Counted from the stretch's first letter, positions 16,701 to 25,322 are shown. The stretch: 64,000 nt of DNA from Saprospiraceae bacterium (GCA_041392805.1 JAWKLJ010000002.1:2557001-2621000), one strand, 5' to 3'. Numbers and translations: made by a program. The notes: generated by a model not told the origin, from the letters alone.

Positions 16701-18793
16701 CAAGTCAGGAGGTTTTTCCGGACACGGTAGGACTTTTTAGCCTGACCGTTAGGGATGATAATGGTTGTTTTGTCACAGCAGACTGGGAAGTTAGGGAACT
16801 GCCTCGCCCAGATGTAGTAGTCACTGGTGATACCTTATTCTGTGAGGGCACATCTGCCACCCTTACCGCTATATCGGCAGATGCTAACACCGTGTTTTGG
16901 CCTTTCAACCAAAGCAATAATGCTTCCGTTGATGTTGAGCAGGAAGGATGGTATAGCGCTATGGCCACCAGTTCAAATGGCTGTACCCAGGCGACTTCCA
17001 TCTTTGTAAGAAAACTTCCCTTGCCGGAGATACAAACCAGTGCTTTAGCCGTAATTGATTGTACGAAGGAAACTGTTACCTTGGGCAGCGCTGATATGGA
17101 CCCCAACCGCTATACTTTTGAATGGACTGGAGAAAGTATTGATGATGCTAACCGTTTTTTGCCACAACCTATTGTTGGAGACACTGGTTGGTATAGCCTG
17201 GTGATCGTAGATACCCAAACTGGCTGCCAGTCACCATCGGCTTCCGTTAGGGTGGACGATATCAGGTTTACCCCACGAATTGACTTTGAAGGGGTGCCTG
17301 AAATCGATTGTGACCACCCGACAGTGACCATCCGAGATGCTAATCCCTTTAATGCCAACTTTGATTATAAGTGGTATAATGAGGCCCGGGATCCCATCAG
17401 CGGAAACAATCGTTCTGAAATTACGACTGGAACGCCCGGCCTGTATTTTTTAGAGGTTTTGGACCAATCCAGTGGTTGTAATACCAGAGACAGTATTCGG
17501 ATTACCCAAGACCAGGCGTTTCCACAGGTATCCTCAACTGCAAATGGACCAATTACTTGCGATAACCCTACTACAAAGATCATTGGGACCATTGCAAATA
17601 CCCTTCCTAGTCAGGAGGTGACTTGGGAAATTATCACAGGTGCCTTGGAAACTACAACAGATAATCTGTCTGCCATCGCCACATCACCAGGAACTTATGT
17701 GTTGTTTGTCGAGAATACGACCAATGGGTGTGTCGCTTCAGATACGATTGTCATCCTTGAAAACATTATACCACCACCTGCTATGGCCGGGCCGGATCAA
17801 ACTTTGGACTGTGAATCTAAGGAGGCAAGCCTGGTGGCACAAGTAGCAGAAAATCGACAGCTATCATATGCATGGATACATCCTAATGGATCCATCGTTG
17901 ATGGAGAGCAGCTGACGGCTTCCCAGACGGGCACTTATACTTTGAGGGTGCAGGATCCTGAGAATGGTTGTATTGCCCTGGATGAAGTCGAAGTGCTGCT
18001 TGATGAAAACCAGCCAATAGGTATGGAAATCAATATTGAGCACCCTGATTGTAAAGGAGAAACCGATGGCTTTATTCGCATCAACAAGGTGGAAGGGAGT
18101 GAAGGACCCTTTATATTTGAATTTAATGGCGGCGGCTACAAAGATGTAAGGGAATTCAGTAATATAGCACCTGGGAGCTATGAAATTAGTGTTCAGAATG
18201 TTGCGGGGTGTACCTATACAACGGAGGTTCGCGTAAATGATGGTCGAGAAATCACTATTAATTTGGGGGAAGATCAAGAGGTCGAGAGAGGGGCTGAGGT
18301 CGTCATAAAACCAGAAATGAGTATTCCTTTAGATGAAATCGGTAGCCTTATTATTACCAATAATGAAGGAAGTAGCTGTGGAGATTGTTTCGAGTCCTGG
18401 ACCTTCATACCTGAATCTTCAGGCGTATATGTAGCCAAGCTGGTTGATGAAAACGGATGTAAAGCAGAAGATCGCGTGAGGATCACGATCAGAATTCCCA
18501 ATAAGATCTATATTCCTAACACTTTTTCACCAAATGATGACGGCAATAATGATTGGTTTACGATCTTTTCAAATGGTGATGTCAAAATGGTCAATTCCCT
18601 TAAGATATTCGATCGTTGGGGCGATATGCTTTTTGAAAATGGGAATTTTCTGCCAAATATCCTAAGTGAAGGTTGGGATGGTAAATTCAAGCAAAAGCCT
18701 GTAAACACGGGCGTTTATGTTTACTTTGTGGAGTTGGAACTTTCAGATGGAACGGTCATACGAGACAGCGGAGATGTTACGGTAGTATGGTAA
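13781..18793 (+). CDS. Giant T9SS-exported repeat protein with gliding-motility C-terminal domain
   Basis: A 1,670-residue secreted protein. Residues 1-22 form a signal peptide ending in LFAQ. An N-terminal region to about 215 (CLGAIPICGNDT, then a jelly-roll-like DFAIYGPDL stretch) resembles surface proteins of gliding Bacteroidota. Between about 330 and 1040 there are some eleven Ig/PKD-like modules of about 70 residues, each with an aromatic-x-WS(N/T)G core and a later Y..TVTD strand. Further beta domains follow to 1570. The last 95 residues begin IPNTFSPNDDGNNDW and contain IFDRWG and GWDGK, the type B (CHU/gliding-associated) sorting domain. It is therefore exported by the type IX system, probably as an adhesin-like surface filament. 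Ligand unknown. It stands alone behind its own long leader. Confidence 0.92.
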   Translation: MLPFRVIVLIAMASLVGENLFAQSRWDCLGAIPICGNDTISIISGASEYDDFSNPNNDRGCITTGEGSHSTWVYFEFREDMPLNSKLEMTLFPPDPSVGWAFEDFDFAIYGPDLNCDSLGSPRRCSYARSLCTFCPYTGMGRGALESQEDAFVHPITGIEVDGYVLPLEVVPGGRYYMLVTKFTGFSTEFAVEWGGEAAAYFNCLPDPACVNLVNAGPDLTYCKSDTFSVRLDARLRTNSPEELTIEWSGTPEAMTLLDSANILKPKVSVPAGFEGSLEYEIRVLQGLCDRTDKVKITVLGSPEPVVTQAEMVCLGESTTLAVQDIYESYLWSNGTTGTSIDAITGQVYSLTVTNASHCAGTVEYTVASFPNSIAKIVEGPVICGDQPTTLRLEDTFVSYEWSDGSTNPTLETTTAGIFSVTVTDANLCVTADTLEVVGFAAPIVSLSEQREACAGEAILLGITEQYPEYRWSNGATTSTISVTQTGIYALSVTDENGCQASASATLTFRDLPAPRIEGDTNLCESTTTILQLIDSNNYESINWSNTATTPAINVNTGGNYSVTVSDDLGCIGSTSITIVERELPILDIEETAFFCPGTSVVLAAGAGHASYLWSTGETSPNIVVWQAGDIGISVSNEFGCTDSGVFEVSERPTTPPVIQGPGGLCFDEEGTLAVNNALYQSYQWSTHPDDTLPNIDIQTGIEAYRITVVDGSGCELVATHHVTNFPRLEVTLEGDPFICDGESTVLKANAGMATYKWSTGSTAAEITIDEPREYSVTITNANGCTDEKTFEVQGLVAPEINIDPELKFCIGASLTLDLTGDYAEYLWSNGDTLPSTTISEPGDYSLMVVGDNGCSASAAFSVSTYVEPQPVFVGETKFCPGESTTISIEDTWYSILWSNGDTQASVVLSEETTLIVTVADASGCVGQGSITVAPFDTIHPSIVGPAEVCPDEVFSLKAGETYPSYEWSVAGATSQEVFPDTVGLFSLTVRDDNGCFVTADWEVRELPRPDVVVTGDTLFCEGTSATLTAISADANTVFWPFNQSNNASVDVEQEGWYSAMATSSNGCTQATSIFVRKLPLPEIQTSALAVIDCTKETVTLGSADMDPNRYTFEWTGESIDDANRFLPQPIVGDTGWYSLVIVDTQTGCQSPSASVRVDDIRFTPRIDFEGVPEIDCDHPTVTIRDANPFNANFDYKWYNEARDPISGNNRSEITTGTPGLYFLEVLDQSSGCNTRDSIRITQDQAFPQVSSTANGPITCDNPTTKIIGTIANTLPSQEVTWEIITGALETTTDNLSAIATSPGTYVLFVENTTNGCVASDTIVILENIIPPPAMAGPDQTLDCESKEASLVAQVAENRQLSYAWIHPNGSIVDGEQLTASQTGTYTLRVQDPENGCIALDEVEVLLDENQPIGMEINIEHPDCKGETDGFIRINKVEGSEGPFIFEFNGGGYKDVREFSNIAPGSYEISVQNVAGCTYTTEVRVNDGREITINLGEDQEVERGAEVVIKPEMSIPLDEIGSLIITNNEGSSCGDCFESWTFIPESSGVYVAKLVDENGCKAEDRVRITIRIPNKIYIPNTFSPNDDGNNDWFTIFSNGDVKMVNSLKIFDRWGDMLFENGNFLPNILSEGWDGKFKQKPVNTGVYVYFVELELSDGTVIRDSGDVTVVW

Positions 18794-18810
18794 TGTAAGG
18801 GCGAAGTCGG

Positions 18811-18980
18811 AAGTCGGAAAGCTGTAACAGACCAAACAAACCCCAAGCCAATTCCAATCCCATCGGGATTCAATATTGGTAGAGCCAGCATGAAGGTGGA
18901 GAAGTCGGAAAGCTGTAACAGACCAAACAAACACCTAGCCATTTCCAATCCCATCTGTATTCAATATTGGTAGAACCAGC
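18811..18980. repeat. 79-nt direct repeat, two copies (91-bp period)
   Basis: Copies at 18811-18889 and 18902-18980 both open with AAGTCGGAAAGCTGTAACAG and end with an ATATTGGTAGA.CCAGC stretch; a few mismatches separate them. Copy 1 includes the hairpin AATCCC-ATC-GGGATT (18856-18870). The pair fills the gap between two convergent genes. The AAGTCGGAA motif also occurs in the inverted-end repeat at 22510. Confidence 0.85.
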
Positions 18981-18999
18981 TTAACAGCGGGAGTCGTTA

Positions 19000-19962
19000 T
19001 CATATTTCACCTCCAGTCAACCAGCGCATGGTATAGACCAAAACGATACTTATTAATAGACCAAAAAATACTTTGGCTAAATCCATTCCAAGCATTCGCC
19101 AGGTTTTAGGCAATACTTTTTTCTCCAATTGAAAGCGAATGGCGATCTCTCGACCAGCAAGAAGGCCGATAAAGACCCAGGTCGTACTCATGGGAATGGG
19201 GTTGAGTTCTTTGAAATAGAGCAATACCAAACCATATATAAAATCGATAATCGTGGCAGAGCGAACATCTACGGTATTGGTCTTTGCTTTCACGATTTCT
19301 TGGATGGCGCCGCCTCGTCCGTAAAAGATGTAGGCCAGCAGACTCAACAGGATGATCAAAGATATACTGAGTTCCACTCCACTTAAGGCCCTAGGTAAGT
19401 AAACAAAAATATTAGCAAAGTCCTGAATGAGCCACTGCGACCATAAAAAGCCAGTTGATCCCCATTGCAGTACGTTCCAAATTTGCTTCTCTTTTTTGGT
19501 GATAGGGGTTTCAATGAATCTCTTTTCAATGGATTTGGTAATCAGGATATAGATAAGAATCGCCAGGCCAAAGGCAACACCGTAACCTAAAAGCGACTTC
19601 ATAACCATATCTCCAAGGTTCTTTGGATTGAAAAAGGTCAGGATCAAGAAAGACGTGCTTACCGGAATACCGGTTCGGGTCAACAGCATCAAGGTAATAG
19701 GGGGCAAGAGATAGGCCCATCCAAAATTGTCTGGTATCGGGTATTTTGTGAGTCGCTCATAGGAGACATCTCCCCCGTAATGATACCAGCCATAAACCAG
19801 GGTGCTTGTGAGGATAGATCCTGCAAAAAACCATAACAAATACCAGGGGCGTTCTTCATTAGAACTCAAAAAAGTACCCAAGGTTTGAATACTATCATTA
19901 CCCACTACTGCGTATCCGGCCAGGATAAATCCCAGCCACATGATGATGAATGTATAATCCAT
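19000..19962 (-). CDS. PiT-like (phosphate transporter-related) membrane protein
   Basis: A 320-residue protein with about eight hydrophobic segments. Near the N-terminus it has GYAVVGNDSIQTLGTFLSSN, which resembles the GANDxxNAxGT signature of PiT inorganic phosphate transporters. A second, similar element, NPIPMSTTWVFIGLLAGRE, occurs near residue 260, consistent with the internal repeat of PiT proteins. It is shorter than classical PiT proteins (about 420-500). Phosphate or another anion is a plausible substrate, but this is inference. It lies downstream of a small membrane protein gene in the same direction, with 77 bases between. Confidence 0.6.
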   Translation of the reverse strand: MDYTFIIMWLGFILAGYAVVGNDSIQTLGTFLSSNEERPWYLLWFFAGSILTSTLVYGWYHYGGDVSYERLTKYPIPDNFGWAYLLPPITLMLLTRTGIPVSTSFLILTFFNPKNLGDMVMKSLLGYGVAFGLAILIYILITKSIEKRFIETPITKKEKQIWNVLQWGSTGFLWSQWLIQDFANIFVYLPRALSGVELSISLIILLSLLAYIFYGRGGAIQEIVKAKTNTVDVRSATIIDFIYGLVLLYFKELNPIPMSTTWVFIGLLAGREIAIRFQLEKKVLPKTWRMLGMDLAKVFFGLLISIVLVYTMRWLTGGEI

Positions 19963-20039
19963 GAAGCCTTTGTGTTAAGGTATTACCTAGGTCAAAGATA
20001 AGGTTCGCATGTTAACTAAATGTGAAGAAATTAACGCTT

Positions 20040-20522
20040 CTATTTATCCTTATCCAATACTGCCGTCCGCAAGGCGTTTAGTATGGCTTGAATATCGTAA
20101 TTATCTTCGGATAACACATGCGCTTTACCACTATTTTCTTCAATTACCAGCATGCGAGAGGTGTTTTTTTGCAAATCAGGATTAATAATTGATCGGTTAC
20201 CGGCGGTAATTATATTCGAATTTTTAATTTGACTAAAGCTTGCTCGCCCATACACTGTTTCAATCGCATCTTTGTAAATGACGACCGGCCCTGTTTTTTG
20301 TTGGGTCCAGTAGGTGAAAAAAGCAGTGCCAAGGCCAATCATGCCCACAAAAAACAGCAGCATAGCTATAATAATGTTTCGTTGTCGATTTTGACCTTCC
20401 TCTTTTTTAGCTAAAAGCAGGGCACAAATGCCCCAAGCGAGCAAGCCCAATAAAAGGCTTACCCACAAAGTAATGCTACTATTGGTATGGATTGGCTCAA
20501 ATCGGTAAAGGATTTCTTCCAT
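20040..20522 (-). CDS. Small membrane protein of unknown function
   Basis: A 160-residue protein that I do not recognise. Hydrophobic segments at about 17-38 and 49-70 form a hairpin in the membrane, separated by a basic KKEEGQNRQR loop. The C-terminal 90 residues are soluble and beta-rich (VVIYKDAIETVYGRASFSQIKN), somewhat like a PH/YcxB-type membrane-associated domain. It is divergent from the McrB gene, with 60 bases between, and lies just upstream of the PiT-like gene, with which it may be co-transcribed. Confidence 0.7.
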   Translation of the reverse strand: MEEILYRFEPIHTNSSITLWVSLLLGLLAWGICALLLAKKEEGQNRQRNIIIAMLLFFVGMIGLGTAFFTYWTQQKTGPVVIYKDAIETVYGRASFSQIKNSNIITAGNRSIINPDLQKNTSRMLVIEENSGKAHVLSEDNYDIQAILNALRTAVLDKDK

Positions 20523-20582
20523 CTTGCTATGATATTTGGTATTATTGTCAATTAATTTATTTTCCTCCTTTTATGTAAAAAA

Positions 20583-22499
20583 ATGTCAAAAGCAAGCGAA
20601 CGTGGTTACTGGCTGTTTCAATCGAACCCTAAAACGCTCCAATTAGTCGAAGCGCTTCGAGCTAATGCCTTGTTTTCTTTCCCCATAAAGGCACACAAAG
20701 ATAAGATTCGTAAAGGAGATAAAGTTATTTTATGGCAAACTGGAAAAAATGCAGGAGTATATGCTTTGGCTACGGTTCTGTCCAATCCAATAAAACAAAC
20801 CCCTGCTGCTGCTGAATCCGCTTTTTTTGAAGAAGATGACCCAGAAACCTTGCGGGTAGCTTTAAAAATAGAATCTAATTTATGGAATAAGCCCATTTTG
20901 TCGACAACCATAGCCGACTATCCCGCCCTTGAGGGCTTCCACGCCGGGCTGCCCGGCACCAATTACCAGTCTACTGCCGCCCAATATGCTGCCATAGAGG
21001 AGATCCTCAAGGAAGGAGACGCCTTGGAAGAGCCGCTGCCAGAGTACCAACTTCGAAATTGGCTGAATCCACCGCACAACCTCATTTTGTATGGCCCCCC
21101 AGGAACGGGCAAGACCTATCAAACGGTCAATCATGCCTTGTCGATCATCGAAAATCGGTCTTTAGAGGAACTCGCCTTAGAAGATCGAACCCAATTGCGA
21201 AAGCGATTCAACGAATACATGGGACAGGGTCAAATTGCGTTCTTGACTTTTCATCAATCTTTTGCCTATGAAGATTTTGTAGAGGGCATTAAGCCTATCC
21301 TCCAAGAAGGCCAAATTACCTATGGGGTCGAGGATGGCATCTTTAAAATGATATGCGCAGATGCACGGGCTTGTCTCATAGAGACTTTAGTGAACAACAA
21401 AGCCCTACCCAAGCAGGAATTAAAATTTAACCAGCTATACTCCGCTTTTTTGCAGTATATAAAAGGGAAAGACTTTACGTTTTTTACCACACTCCAGGCA
21501 AGGCGCATATTTTTGCATCGCGTTTTGAAATTTGGAAACCTTTCGGTCAGGCCAGAAAAATCTTATTCTACGATCACTATTCATAAAGATCGGCTTCGAC
21601 GCCTTTACCAGGTAATTCCCAGCTTAGAACTTATCCATTCAGCCGAAGACATTCAGTCCTTTGTGGGGCAAGAGTCGCCTTCGATTTATTTGGCTATTTT
21701 TAATGCCTTGAAAACCTTTGAGGCCGATTTATTAAGTCAAGTTGAAGCAACCGCGGCCTTAGAGCAGGTCGGAGAGGTGGCCGATACCTTTGATTTTCCG
21801 CTTATTTCGGAAGCTGTTTTGGCTACCTGTCGAAAATACGTCATCATTATTGACGAAATCAATCGCGGCAATATTTCGGCCATCTTTGGTGAATTGATCA
21901 CCTTGATAGAATCGGATAAACGAGAAGGAGGGCCAGAGGCATTGAGCGCGGTTTTACCATATTCCAAAACTTATTTCGCTGTGCCGCCCAATGTCTACCT
22001 GATCGGGACCATGAATACGGCAGACCGCAGTGCAGAAGCTTGGGATCTGGCCCTTAGAAGGCGTTTTAGCTTTAAAGAACTTGACGCACAACCTGAGCTC
22101 ATCCCTTCTTTGGTTCACCCGCCAATGGCCGCAGGTATTGACCTGATGCGTTTATTATTGACGATTAATAACCGGATCAGCCGTTTGTTGGATCGTGATT
22201 TCAAAATTGGACATGCCTTTTTTTTGAATATCCATTCGCTGGATGAATTGAAAGCTGCTTTTGAACGATCCATTATTCCGCTGCTCAGAGAATTTTTCTT
22301 TGATGATATGGGAAAAATTGGCCTTGTCCTTGGACCCCAATTTGTAAAAATGGAACGACAGGTCGAAGCCGATTTTGCAACCTTTGATTACCCTTATCTG
22401 AGTGAATACATCCATCGGCCACAATACCAATTGCGTCCTATTGACGACTTAACAGAGACGGACTTCATCCGAATCTATGATAAACAATATGAAATATGA
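20583..22499 (+). CDS. mcrB: McrB-type AAA+ GTPase with N-terminal EVE domain
   Basis: A 638-residue motor subunit of a modification-dependent (type IV) restriction system. Residues 1-145 form an EVE domain (GYWLFQSNPKTL, then DKVILWQTGKNAGVYALA), a PUA-like reader of modified bases that replaces the classical McrB N-terminus. The AAA+ core has Walker A GPPGTGKT at 171-178, Walker B VIIIDEINR at 420-428, and the McrB-specific GTP signature MNTADRS at 477-483, followed by an ALRRRFSF arginine-finger region. The EVE domain is expected to recognise a modified cytosine in DNA. The stop overlaps an in-frame ATG (ATGA, 22496-22499), but the next functional gene starts much later. McrC lies at 23913. 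Confidence 0.93.
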   Translation: MSKASERGYWLFQSNPKTLQLVEALRANALFSFPIKAHKDKIRKGDKVILWQTGKNAGVYALATVLSNPIKQTPAAAESAFFEEDDPETLRVALKIESNLWNKPILSTTIADYPALEGFHAGLPGTNYQSTAAQYAAIEEILKEGDALEEPLPEYQLRNWLNPPHNLILYGPPGTGKTYQTVNHALSIIENRSLEELALEDRTQLRKRFNEYMGQGQIAFLTFHQSFAYEDFVEGIKPILQEGQITYGVEDGIFKMICADARACLIETLVNNKALPKQELKFNQLYSAFLQYIKGKDFTFFTTLQARRIFLHRVLKFGNLSVRPEKSYSTITIHKDRLRRLYQVIPSLELIHSAEDIQSFVGQESPSIYLAIFNALKTFEADLLSQVEATAALEQVGEVADTFDFPLISEAVLATCRKYVIIIDEINRGNISAIFGELITLIESDKREGGPEALSAVLPYSKTYFAVPPNVYLIGTMNTADRSAEAWDLALRRRFSFKELDAQPELIPSLVHPPMAAGIDLMRLLLTINNRISRLLDRDFKIGHAFFLNIHSLDELKAAFERSIIPLLREFFFDDMGKIGLVLGPQFVKMERQVEADFATFDYPYLSEYIHRPQYQLRPIDDLTETDFIRIYDKQYEI

Positions 22500-22509
22500 G
22501 TATGATAAC

Positions 22510-22722
22510 TGGACTTTGTTGGTTCCCTGTTTTGAAGGTGGAAATTGGAAGTCGGAAGGCAGAAGGCGGAATGGCTCAGGAGCGCACTTCTCCCACTTCC
22601 CACTTTTCCCACTTTTCCGACTTCCCACTTCCCACTTCCCACTTCCCACTTCCCATTTCCCATTTCCGACTTCCCACTTCTAACTTAGAAAATGGCGGAT
22701 TAGCAAAAGCGTCAAAAGTCAA
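22510..22722. repeat. Intergenic element with inverted ends (copy A)
   Basis: About 213 bases. The left end reads TGGACTTTG...TGTTTTGAAGGTGGAA; the right end, read in reverse, gives TGACTTTTGACGCTTTTG followed by AGTTAGAAGTGGGAAGTCGG. So the ends are imperfect inverted copies, and the interior is purine-rich on the left and pyrimidine-rich on the right. Copy B is at 39053-39226. The element begins 11 bases after the mcrB stop and ends one base before the ATG of the ankyrin lipoprotein gene. No ORF with transposase features is inside, so it is MITE-like or REP-like. Confidence 0.75.
22585..22682. repeat. Heptanucleotide tandem repeat (TTCCCAC)
   Basis: Inside copy A of the inverted-end element the pyrimidine arm consists of imperfect, mostly 7-base units of TTCCCAC with variants such as TTCCCAT and TTCCGAC. 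About eight consecutive units lie between 22620 and 22682. The stretch has no stop in the frame that joins the ATG at 22496 to the ankyrin gene. A change of one unit would shift that frame. Confidence 0.8.
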
Positions 22723-22723
22723 A

Positions 22724-23911
22724 ATGATATACCGACTGATAAAAAAATCAATTGTTCAAACTGCTGGATGTTTTCTTCTTTTTTTATTCCTCGTGGCTTG
22801 TGGTCCTTCCGGCAGTCAAATCAATGCCATTGACCTGGATAATCGCTTTGTTGCGGCCCTGTATGCCGGAAATGTGGCAGCCATCGACTCCTGCCTTGCC
22901 GCTGGCGTAGATGTAAATATCCGCGATGTGAATGAAATTCCAGCCATCATTATCGCTGCCAACTCAGGTAATGTGGAAGTGGCCAAAAAACTGGTAGAAA
23001 GAGGGGCGAATGTCAATTCCCGAAGCCCATTCTACTATAATAGTACCGCCCTGATGGAAATAGCAGCAGCAGGAGACCTAAACATGGCCACCTTTCTGAT
23101 AGCAAATGGCGCAGATGTGCACCTCCGAGATTCCTTTGGCGACCCAGCGATGAACTGGGCTGCCTACTATGGCAATATTCCATTAGTCGACTTATTGGTA
23201 CAAAATGGAGCGAGTTGGGACGTGAAAAGCGAGCATGGATCGGCCATCGACGTGGCTATGAAACAATGGAATGACCCACTCCTGGGTTACTTCATTGAAA
23301 AAGGAGCAGGCGTATCCTTGGAGGGCCAAGCGCTGGCCTTGGTCCAAGCTGTGCGCCAAAGCGATCTGGAGGCCCTGGGCAAGCTTTTGGATCAAGGTGC
23401 TTCTCCCGATCAGGTAGATGAATTAGCAACGCCAATCCTCATTAACGCCGCCTCAAAGGGGAACGAGGATATGGTAAACCTGCTCTTACAGAAAGGAGCC
23501 AATATCAATGCGCTAAATAGGGTAGGGCAGACTGCCCTGGCGCGGGCCGCCTACTTTAGACATACCCATATCATACCCATATTACTAGACAAAAACGCAG
23601 ATGTGAACCTCACGGATGATTTCTATCAGCTAAGCCCGCTGATTAGCGCAGCCGCTGGCGGAAACGCGGATATTGGAAAACTGCTGATTGACAAAGGAGC
23701 GGATATCGACCACCAAGAAGGGATCTCCGGGTTTACCCCCTTGATGATGGCTACCGCCTATGGGAATGAGGAATTTATCCAATTATTGCTAGATGCAGGT
23801 GCCAATCCTTATATCAAAACAATGGATGGGATGACCCTTTCGGATATGGTTAGTTATTCCAACAATCCTCGGATCGCACAAATGGTGCAAGATTATTTGA
23901 TGAAGCAGTGA
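22724..23911 (+). CDS. Ankyrin-repeat lipoprotein encoded between mcrB and mcrC
   Basis: A 395-residue protein from the ATG at 22724. It begins with a basic N-terminus and a hydrophobic run ending LFLVAC, a good lipobox with Cys26, so it should be a lipoprotein on the periplasmic side. The rest is about ten ankyrin repeats (for example GNVEVAKKLVERGANVN, GNEDMVNLLLQKGANIN, GNEEFIQLLLDAGANP). The frame is open back to 22496, but that extension only translates the repeat element and would bury the signal peptide. Its TGA is followed after one base by the mcrC ATG, so translation is probably coupled. A periplasmic ankyrin protein inside a restriction operon is unexpected; its role is unknown. 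Confidence 0.85.
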   Translation: MIYRLIKKSIVQTAGCFLLFLFLVACGPSGSQINAIDLDNRFVAALYAGNVAAIDSCLAAGVDVNIRDVNEIPAIIIAANSGNVEVAKKLVERGANVNSRSPFYYNSTALMEIAAAGDLNMATFLIANGADVHLRDSFGDPAMNWAAYYGNIPLVDLLVQNGASWDVKSEHGSAIDVAMKQWNDPLLGYFIEKGAGVSLEGQALALVQAVRQSDLEALGKLLDQGASPDQVDELATPILINAASKGNEDMVNLLLQKGANINALNRVGQTALARAAYFRHTHIIPILLDKNADVNLTDDFYQLSPLISAAAGGNADIGKLLIDKGADIDHQEGISGFTPLMMATAYGNEEFIQLLLDAGANPYIKTMDGMTLSDMVSYSNNPRIAQMVQDYLMKQ

Positions 23912-23912
23912 G

Positions 23913-25145
23913 ATGACAACAATCCAGGTCTATGAATACCAAAAAATAAAGATAGGAGAGGAAATAGATGGTACTATTTTCACCCTTACTCATTTCCAGG
24001 CACTCCTGACCCTTGCTGAAAGTCAAACGGTGTCCTTTTACAGCATCGAACATGAGGCCGTACGGTTCAAAAATTACGTGGGTGTTATCCAGGTGGGATC
24101 GCTGTGTATCGAAATTTTACCAAAGCTCGATCAATGGCTCCCGTCCAAAAGTGCCATTCAAGGCTGTCTGATAGACATGCTCAGGATATGTCGATTTTTA
24201 AAGGTGAATACACTAAATCAGGCCACTTTATCCTGGAAGTCGATACCCTTGATGGAGTTGTTTTGGGAATTCTTTTTAGAAGAAGTAGCGATCATTTTAA
24301 GAGAAGGCTTGCTCAAATTTTATGCACAAACGCAATCAGAAAAGGGGTATTTAAAAGGGCGTTTACTCCTGCACAAGCAATTGAGATTGCAAGCTTTGGG
24401 TAAAGAAAGCTTTTTTACCGCCTCTTCGGCCTACGATTACCACCATCCCTTTAATGCTGCCCTTTACCAAGCCTTACAGGTGCTTCGCACCTTTCAACTT
24501 TCGCCCAAGGTCCACCACCTGCTCTGGCAAATACTGAATCGATTCCCGGTCATTGACACGCCACCGATTTCCAATGTTTTTTTTGACCAGCTGGCGTTTA
24601 ATAGGAAAAGCAAACGTTATGAAAAGGCGCTATTACTGGCTCGGATGATCCTGGCCAACAAAACGCCGGATGTTAGATCCGGTTCCCATCCTTCCATCGC
24701 GATGCTTTTTGATATGAACCTGCTTTTTGAGGAATATATTTACCAACAATTACTTCGATTTGCCCCGGCTGGCGCACAGCTTAGCCACCAGGAAAATCGA
24801 CTTTTCTGGCAAAAACGGGTGATTCGTCCGGATATTGTCATCAGAATGGGTGATAAAACCATCGTCGTAGATACCAAATGGAAGCTATTGCCCAAGGGGC
24901 AGCCAGCTATGGATGACCTGCGGCAGATGTATGTATACAATCGGTATTTTGAGGCTCAAAAAGGTATCTTGCTTTATCCGCAATTGCATTTTAATACCTC
25001 GATGGCATCTCCCTTCCATGTGCATCAAGGAGAAGCCATGGATCATGGGATATGTGAAGTTCGTTTTGTGGATTTGCTGAAAGCTGGCAACCTGAATAGT
25101 GAATTAGGAAAGGAACTTTGGCAACATATTTTATCCGCGACCTAA
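23913..25145 (+). CDS. mcrC: McrC-type nuclease subunit of the McrBC system
   Basis: The 410-residue product has the McrC layout: an N-terminal beta-rich region (VYEYQKIKIG, then NYVGVIQVGSLCIEILPK) that in E. coli McrC contacts and stimulates McrB, a middle helical part with GYLKGRLLLHKQL, and a C-terminal PD-(D/E)xK nuclease core. Asp307 in RPDIVI and Asp320, Lys322 in VVDTKWK are the expected catalytic residues, all present. With EVE-McrB it should form a GTP-driven enzyme that cuts modified DNA. It begins one base after the ankyrin gene stop. Confidence 0.92.
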   Translation: MTTIQVYEYQKIKIGEEIDGTIFTLTHFQALLTLAESQTVSFYSIEHEAVRFKNYVGVIQVGSLCIEILPKLDQWLPSKSAIQGCLIDMLRICRFLKVNTLNQATLSWKSIPLMELFWEFFLEEVAIILREGLLKFYAQTQSEKGYLKGRLLLHKQLRLQALGKESFFTASSAYDYHHPFNAALYQALQVLRTFQLSPKVHHLLWQILNRFPVIDTPPISNVFFDQLAFNRKSKRYEKALLLARMILANKTPDVRSGSHPSIAMLFDMNLLFEEYIYQQLLRFAPAGAQLSHQENRLFWQKRVIRPDIVIRMGDKTIVVDTKWKLLPKGQPAMDDLRQMYVYNRYFEAQKGILLYPQLHFNTSMASPFHVHQGEAMDHGICEVRFVDLLKAGNLNSELGKELWQHILSAT

Positions 25146-25217
25146 GGGGAGGTTTTCGTTTAAAGACGCCGTTTATGGCTTCTTTCCACGTATGCTGAGG
25201 GATATCCCCAAAATGGC

Positions 25218-25242
25218 AAAACCCCCGCACCACGTGCGGGGG
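25218..25242 (-). terminator. Hairpin terminator downstream of the TonB receptor
   Basis: CCCCCGCAC (25222-25230), loop CAC, GTGCGGGGG (25234-25242): a perfect 9-bp G+C-rich stem. Read on the minus strand it is followed by TTTT, so it fits termination of the leftward TonB receptor transcript. It sits between convergent genes and could also block mcrC read-through. Confidence 0.75.
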
Positions 25243-25322
25243 AGTAAATTACCTTATATTGGTAAATAATCTAGTGCCAAGTATGTAGGAATGTAGTCCG
25301 CTTATAAACGGTTACTATCTTC

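Noticed and set aside
22585..22682. Possible CRISPR array
   Set aside because: The repeats are contiguous 7-mers without spacers.
22496..22723. N-terminal extension of the ankyrin protein
   Set aside because: It translates the repeat element and heptamer tract and would place the lipoprotein signal 76 residues inside the protein.
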